In this document: positions 57,397 through 64,000 of the stretch, piece after piece
How positions within the stretch are numbered: position 1 is the first letter of the stretch
Layout: every line of letters begins with the position of its first letter
Assembly (NCBI GenBank): GCA_028641055.1
Contig: CM054061.1
Span: forward strand, 119,417,186 to 119,481,185
Reading direction: 5' to 3'
Origin: Alopecurus myosuroides
Lineage: Eukaryota; Streptophyta; Magnoliopsida; Poales; Poaceae
Length of the DNA: 64,000 nucleotides
Notes under the pieces: generated by a model
Database searches by the model: none
The model's input: the letters and a program-made list of their open reading frames with translations, nothing else
Told to the model about the DNA's origin: nothing
Program-made: the position numbers and the translations under genes

Positions 57397-59596
57397 AGAG
57401 TAAATAATCTAGTTTGTAAGCACTTAACACATATGGAATTCCAGTGTTATTAACATGCTTCGCATGTGGTAAACATCATCAAAAGATCAACAAAATACTC
57501 ATATTATTTGTTGTCAACACAACAATATACTTAGTCTTTGTTGTAGTACCCGTCACAATGCTTTAATTTTCAAACTCATTCAAAATCAAACATGGAACTT
57601 TCTTCCAGCCTATTGTGCTACCCTCCATCTCATATTTTAATCGAGATAAAATTATTTGAATAGATGACAAGACTATTAATGTAACATATTACAACAAATA
57701 TTTTGTCATTACTACATAGGAAAACACATCCTTAGCATTTCTAAAATGTCATAAGGATCTCTCACACTGTTGTCTAATCGTCATATGAATTATCCTTCTA
57801 TAACATTTTATAGCACATGACTCATCTGGTTGTGTACATAGCATGGAACACATGACTTAGAAATCCCAATTTTAATGATGTTCATCATGTGTCAAAACAC
57901 TTGAATATTTCTCAATTCTTTTCCATGCCGGCAAGAACTCCTTCTTTTCATTTCGATATTGACTTACTTCAATATTTTATCTATGTAATTTGGCTTCAAT
58001 CATATAAGGCGCTTCAGTCCATCTCTTATAGATATCGATGCCCAATATCTTCTAAGCCTTTCATCAATATGAAAATCTTAACCGTGTTAATTTAAAATAC
58101 ATATTTTCCAATCAACCATATGTCATCCACATAAAGCATTAGAAATATGTCATAGCGCTCCCACTTAATTTCTTGTAACTCTACAAGCATCTTTATCGCT
58201 CATGATGGAATCAAAATCTTTTGATAACTTCATTAAGGTAAAGATTCCAACTTCGTTATGCTCACTTCAACCATTGAAGTGTGCATACCTTTCCAGCGAC
58301 CTTTTGAATTTTACAAAAATCTCAGACTGTGTCAAATACACATCCTCGATCAAACTTCCTTGAGAGGAAAGTTGGTTTTTCTTATTCGACTGCCATATCA
58401 TAATATGTAACTTTTTTGCTAGAACTATTCGCAAAGACTAAAGCATCACTACTGAAGATCAAAATCTTGAAGTAGTCAACTCTTTGAACTTCGTCGAAAA
58501 CATCTTTTCGACAAGCACAACTTTCAAAGGATGTAAGTATCCATGTCTTTGTTGCTATATAGACCCATTTGCTATCGCTAGGCATCATGCCTATAGAAAG
58601 GACTACCAAGTCACATACTTGATATTCATATAGGGATACTATCTCGGATATAATGACTCATAACCAATTTTACAAAGTCAGGGCCCATCATTTGCTTCCT
58701 TTATAAGGTCCAGGTCCTTTGTTGTCAAAAAAACCCTTCACTATTAAACCACAAGTTGGTCTAAGTACAAAGTTTTAGGACTTTTGTGGTTTAGTTCGCA
58801 AACTCGTTCGAAGTATCTACAACACATGTAGTGTCTTTAGTTTGTCAAAATAGGAAACCCTAGAACAACTTCTAGTGCTGCGCTACTCTTGACATGGTAA
58901 CAAAGATTCTCTAATCTCGTCGAGTTTGTACTGTCCTTCCACTCACCTGTTTAGCCAGAACTACTTTCTAGAGAAATCAAACTTTTCTGACAAACAACAT
59001 TTGTCTTTCATTTGGTGATAGGAGAAATACCCAATGGATTCGTTGGGATAACCTTATAAACATATATGTATCCTATTTTGGTTGTAAACATTTTACACAT
59101 GCTATGCATACCAAAATTTAAGAAAAAGACAATTCGGGTCACTACCAAAACCATAACTTATATGGTGTCAATTTCAACGGATCATGATGACGCACTTTTA
59201 AGTGTAAAAGTGGTTGTATCTAATGTATAAACTACAAAATTATAGTTGCATTTTTACTTATCTTACCATGTCTGACAAGGTTTCATTTTGTATCTCGAAC
59301 ACTCCAAACTAATGTGGGGTTATTCGAGTAGTATCAGTTGTAAAATAATTCTGCAACTCCTCGGATGTTTTGCTAAACTTGTAACTCAAACTTTATCCTT
59401 TATGATACAATCATAAATACTTTATTATCTCGTTACGATGAATTTTACTCCATACTAGCAATAATTTGAACCAATTAAAATATGTCAAACTCCGTTCTCT
59501 TTAAATAGATATACTCATATATCTACTCAAATCATCGACATAATTTTATGAAAGAAAAATTAATCCACCACACACGACTATACATAATGGATTATA
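57397..59596 (-). pseudogene. Decayed Ty1/copia pol, reverse transcriptase region
   Basis: On the minus strand the catalytic box LYVDDI is at 58122-58133 (TATGTGGATGAC), followed by LIGK, an MKGLEDIGH-like stretch and IDIEM-like remnants toward 57900. Upstream, at 58610-58380, are traces of KWVYI...KT and of the VDYF(ETFSPV)-like RT start and the IWQ motif. Stops and frame changes are frequent throughout. The order pol, polypurine tract, 3' LTR to the left agrees with an Angela/BARE element on the minus strand. The 5' part is not visible: homology is lost near 59560-59596, where either the element is truncated or another insertion begins. Confidence 0.75.
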
Positions 59597-59640
59597 TCTC
59601 TCCTATCTAAAAGATGAATTTCGTTCCTTCAACCGGACTC
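59597..59640 (+). mobile_element. Possible Helitron 5' terminus
   Basis: After host A, TCTCTCCTATCTAAAAG starts at 59597. It resembles the TCTCTAC(C)TA... starts of grass Helitrons, including the two on the minus strand at 27469 and 27583. No 3' hairpin-CTAG was found before the window end, so the call is weak. Confidence 0.35.
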
Positions 59641-61600
59641 CCACGCGTCCTGTCGTCCAACATTCTCTGCACCGCTCGTTTCGTCCCACCTCGTCGCGCC
59701 CAGCAAATCAGGACCTAACTCCCCATCTTTCCATTAACCCCCAGCCTCAGGTACCATTGTGCAAATCAAAATCCCCTAATTATGTAATTAATCATTAATC
59801 CAAAAAAAAATAGCGCTTCGCAGTCCAGCCAAGAAACGAACCCTCATTCTCATTCTTCTTCCTCCCGTGGAGTCGCCGATCTGCCTCCTGTACAGCCGCA
59901 TCTCTGCCGCACCCCTTCTTCCCCTTCTTTTATCTCATCAACCAAGTCTCTTTTATCCATCCAGCCCCTGGTGCCCATAGACTAAGCTCCGGTATGCCGC
60001 ACGACTTCCCGGCGCCAGCCGCTGACAATCGCTAGCCGTCGCGATGTATCAAGTCAACATCTTCTTCCTCCTCCAAACGACCGCTGATGCCCAAGATCAG
60101 CGCACCTTCGTGGACACCATCGTCGAATCGACGCAAGCTCTGTCGCCGGGTCAGTCAGTCGTCGTGGCCAGCAGGACGCGATCTCATCATCGCGGCCAGC
60201 GGGATAGCCAACGCCAGTTACTGGGTTCCCCAAGTGAGTCTTCTTTTCCATCACCAGCTCCTTCTCCCTTTCTCTTCTCCATACATGGATAGCTCCCAGG
60301 CTACCTCTCATTCAGTTTCTCCCTTCACCCTATCAGATCTGAGCGTTGTCTCCATCTCGCCTACGAGGTCCATGGGTACAAATTCTCCACAGAGGACAGT
60401 GATGTCGAACCTGCAACAACGTCGGTGTTAGTCAGCCATTTTTTACAGGTTATTATTAGCCCCTAAGAATACAAGTGATCTCTAAGCCACTATCCACAGC
60501 CTACAGGTACAAAGCATTCGTGTGCCTTTCTTTCAATTTGTTCAGATTTAGTACTCAAGTGTACTCGTTTTTTTATGAAATGGAGTCATTTTGAGTAATG
60601 AGCAGTGTATACATCATTACATCTCATCATCTAGGAAATGGGTAGCTCCCTGTTTGATTACATGTCTAATTGGGGAATGCTGATGTTTTAATCCAATACA
60701 AGGACCCAGTAAGTAGGCCCATGTTTTGGTTCAGATAAGTACACTCATGTTTTGGTTTGTGAACTTATTTTTCGTATTGTATTATTGTACAATTGTTATC
60801 GTAATTCATGCTATAATGACGTGCAGAACCACACCGATGACAATATCCCTCCCACACTAGGTATGCAACTCATCTGTTTGACCAACTTCTCATGAGAGTC
60901 GCTTAAAAAAATTTACAAGAGTTATGCTTCTTATCAAGCTGCTAGAAAATCTTAAATCTAATACAAATGTTCGTGTATATCCAGGCTCCAATGCTAATTT
61001 GCTGAATGCAACATAGTTATTTAGAGCAGTACAACAACGGCAGCTGAAGGGAGATTAGCATCATGAGTTCCATTTTTAATCAAGCATATACCAAAATGGC
61101 AGTTCCTTGGTCTATAGTATACCAGTCTGAAGACAATGACAAGTTCACAATTATAGTTTCTTCTTTGTTCCGGTATCATGGTGGCATCTTTCTGTATACA
61201 AGGCAATTGAACTAAATATGATCAAGATTAAATTAAGATATGCCAAGTTCTTTATGATTTTTCTGACAAACTATGTCGACTTGCAAACAGCTATTTCCTG
61301 GAGTCGTAACAATCTCTATATCTTCAATACTAAATTGTACTTGGTGGTATGTTGGTATAGACCTGGTCTTCTTTCGCTCAACCGCCCGATCTTTGATTGC
61401 CTTCGCTTCACTGTCCAATCTTCACGGATTCGAATATTACGCCGGATTGCCACGGCTAAGTGCCCCCAAGAGGTACGCAAGGCATATCTCTCCTGCCTCC
61501 AGACCAATCCCACCATGATCTCACCTCAAACCCTAGCGGTTCCGACTCCACCCGCGCCACCGCCTGATTCATGCCAGCAGTAGGCATTATTGGCTACTTT
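59641..61600 (+). other. Exon-like leader and short frames, no recognised product
   Basis: 59640-60030 is pyrimidine- and CGCC-rich like a grass gene leader. ATG at 60044 opens a frame MYQVNIFFLLQTTADAQDQR..., with a donor-like CCCCAA|GTGAGT at 60231. Another gene-like stretch at 61370-61580 reads IRILRRIATAKCPQEVRKAY...PTMISPQTLAVPTPPAPPP and ends in TAG. Between them the sequence is AT-rich and intron-like. I cannot assign a family or a continuous coding model. It may be captured gene material or a non-coding transcript. Confidence 0.3.
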
Positions 61601-64000
61601 CTGTATGTTCAATTTTTTTTTGTCTTTTAACCATGTTTAGGCTTGTCTTGAATTTTTTTGATGGTTTATTTCCAGTTCCATGTCATTCCATGGTTTATGA
61701 TGACACCATTACACCATCAGTTAAGGCACGATATGATTTACCTTTTTAATGCCTTGGTTTTAAATTGCCTGTGCAGAAGGGCTCTTATGTTAATCAATGT
61801 TCATATGCACATGGCAGAGATTCAATTGATGGTGTTGATGCAGAATTTGATGAATGAAGTGACTCGCTCCACCTTGAGGAACCTGTTAAAGAATAAAGTG
61901 AAAATGGAAATGATGTTGAGTGAAAAGGATGGAACATGCATCAACAATGATCAAGGATTCGTGAATTCTTGAACTGGAAACGAAGATGGATACTGTTGTT
62001 GCTGCTTCCAGTTAGATGAGGATGTGGATAAGTGGTAAACTGGTGTTGCAGCTTAATCTTGATCAACTTCTCCAAGAGAAGATGGAAACGAAGATTCAGT
62101 GGTATCATTTTACAAGAGCTTCTCATACTTGGACATCCTTGGCTAATGACAGAAAAGCTCTTTAGGAGTAGCAGAAATTTCCGCTCAGCGACTACCAACG
62201 GCTTGAACTCAAATTTCACGTTGACGAGAACCGAGTGACATGGCTAGACAAGATGGTAGACAATCTGGAGCTACAATGCAAAATATCTCTATAACACTTC
62301 AGAAATCTTGCAACTACAATCAAGAACAAGTAATTTGTCCAGTTTATACAGTTGGTACCTCTTTGTCTGCTCAACTCCCCTACCCCTCCCGCTCGATAAA
62401 ACTTTCCGCACTAGAAAATTTTGTTTCATTTGTGGTTGCCCTTTTCTGCTTATAATCTGAATGAATAGACACTCTTCGTTGCTCTTTGTGTTGTACCTGT
62501 CCTCAAATAATGTACTGTAGTTTTATTTTTAGCAGCGTACTATCACTGTTCCTGCCTTATCGGTATTTGACTGTCAAAAAATATGGACCAACATTGTGTC
62601 TCCATTCGAATAGATAAGTTCACCGGCCTTCTTATGTTCAGTAAAATGTAGTGGTCTATCTCTGTTATATTTAATAAGCCATTTATTTATCAATCAATCA
62701 TGTCCGGTGTTTCAAGTAATGGTACCGCTATGGTAGGAATCTAACTTTAAGTTTCCCAAAATGCCTCAGCGGTCACGGTAGTCTTTTAGCCTTTCACCTA
62801 AGATATTTAGAGCCATTTCTAACCTTCTAACTCAGGCTCAGCCTTAAGGATGTTAGACCAAACATTTTCTGTCTATTTAACGATCTTAAACTATATTATT
62901 GAGCATTTGCTTATTATGTGCAGTATAAGAGTGATAGGATCATGGCAAATTTGTGTCTTTTGCGATCCGGAATAAGAAAGGGTGACTCATCTGGCTCTGT
63001 AATGCCCCTTCGCTCGCTCGTTCTAGGCTCTTCTCGCACAATGCAATAAGTTAAAATGGCACTCTGCCGTTTTTCATGGTGTCATCGTAATGAACTGGAG
63101 GCCTTCTAAGAGCCAAGATGTGTTACCTTGTGCTGACTTTATTCTTTTTCCAAGACGTGTTCCACATGTTCTAAGAGCCAACAATATATTTTAGAATTTA
63201 TGCTGGTTTGCCAACTATAATTCTAGAATTTCCTCTTAAACTATGTATTTCTGATAGCAGTCCCTCTGAACAATAAGCCATCAAATTGGGGATATGTATT
63301 TATTTACTATTAATTTCAAGTACACAAGGAGAATGTTGACTTATTTGTTTAGTTTATTCTCAGTTATACACAACATATGTTTTCCTGTATGTTTCTTGCA
63401 GCAACAAAAGAGTCGTCAAAGATAAGGTGAGGTAAACATTGGCATTGCACTACGTTCATTTTATGTCATTTGTAATCAAGAAATCTAACATGCCACGTCT
63501 CTCACGGTATGTGAGGACTATTCCATAGATTGGTGAAGGTAAAAAGAGTTTCCAAGGGTTGGTAAGAAAACATGACCGACTTTTGAAGTGGTGAAAGTGG
63601 TAGAGCCAGGGCGGCTAAAAAGAATGGAGGTAGAAGGGAAGGAGGGTCAGAAAGATAAATGGTTGTCCTTGAAAGAGTAGTTAAGGAGACACGATGACAC
63701 AAATAAGCGGGATACAATTGGTATTTGAACCTGTTATATGAATGGAAACAACATGGTGTTATGACCATCTTTGGTTTTGGCTCAGCCATATGATTGTAAA
63801 CCACTTGTCTTTATATTCAGAACACATATTTGGATTAGAATAATTGTGTCATTAGTATATTTTTTTTGTTATTCAATGGCCAAATGGACGCCATTGTTAC
63901 ATGGCACCTCCCCCACCCCCACCCTCCATGGAAAAACCCATCTAGAACTGCTCTCGCTAACAAAGTCGGATAAAAACTTGAGGCACAATCGCACCACCCT
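61601..64000. other. Unassigned AT-rich region with weak exon-like blocks
   Basis: At 61775-62230, broken frames read KGSYVNQCSYAHGRDSIDGV and later charged short stretches, ended by stops at close intervals. From 62240 to 64000 I see no domain, no terminal repeats and no tandem array. The 100-codon minus-strand frame at 63502-63804 has no recognisable features. The last 130 bases are CCCCCACCC-rich. Confidence 0.25.

Noticed and set aside
61775..62230. CCCH zinc-finger or phosphatase gene fragment
   Set aside because: Only a short CSYAHG-like word was seen. The required cysteine and histidine spacing and any other motifs are missing.

Overview
This is repeat-dominated grass chromatin, almost certainly from a Triticeae genome (wheat, Aegilops, barley or rye group). 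The evidence is a BARE/Angela-type Ty1/copia LTR, long-LTR Ty3/gypsy derivatives without genes (LARD-like), a Stowaway MITE, PIF/Harbinger elements, an L1-type LINE and Helitron termini. I see no intact host gene. The only long intact reading frame is a Harbinger transposase.

Layout. 1-3006: a Stowaway MITE, then a mosaic of gene fragments that includes four exons of a decayed VPS53 copy with introns. 3007-6911: two neighbouring Harbinger elements of one family. The first has an intact DD35E transposase. The second carries a different, frameshifted, proline/alanine-rich gene and has lost its right end. 6912-16921: a promoter-like and 5'-exon-like stretch split by a 4.84 kb solo LTR (7277-12118, TSD CCGGT), followed by a four-copy ~683 bp tandem array (12826-15675). 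One copy of the array contains a 56 bp retroposed LINE/SINE tail. 16922-20465: a second solo LTR (TSD TAAAT). 20471-23400: unassigned sequence ending in a Helitron-like hairpin-CTAG terminus. 23457-27353: a 5'-truncated LINE with a perfect 17 bp TSD. 27371-30506: Helitron-like 5' starts and a gypsy 3' region plus LTR. 30507-32636: a coiled-coil gene fragment and a Mutator (MuDR-type) transposase remnant.

32637-59596 is a nest. The 3' LTR of a minus-strand Angela/BARE element (32637-57380) is split by a 1.57 kb solo LTR (33802-35370, TSD ATGGA) and by a complete long-LTR element (35517-57030, TSD ATGGT). The 5' LTR of that element is itself split by another complete long-LTR element on the minus strand (37408-48343, TSD GCTGG). 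The decayed copia pol continues to about 59596, where a possible Helitron 5' end begins an exon-like but unrecognised region that runs to the window end.

How the parts relate. The two long-LTR elements cannot make their own proteins. Both keep an initiator-Met-type primer binding site and nearly the same chromovirus-like 3' tail, so they look like passengers of one autonomous Ty3/gypsy family. The Harbinger pair likewise suggests one element supplying transposase and a related element carrying other cargo. Insertion boundaries were read from matching TSDs and are the most reliable part of this annotation. Family names are from memory of sequence character and were not checked against a database.
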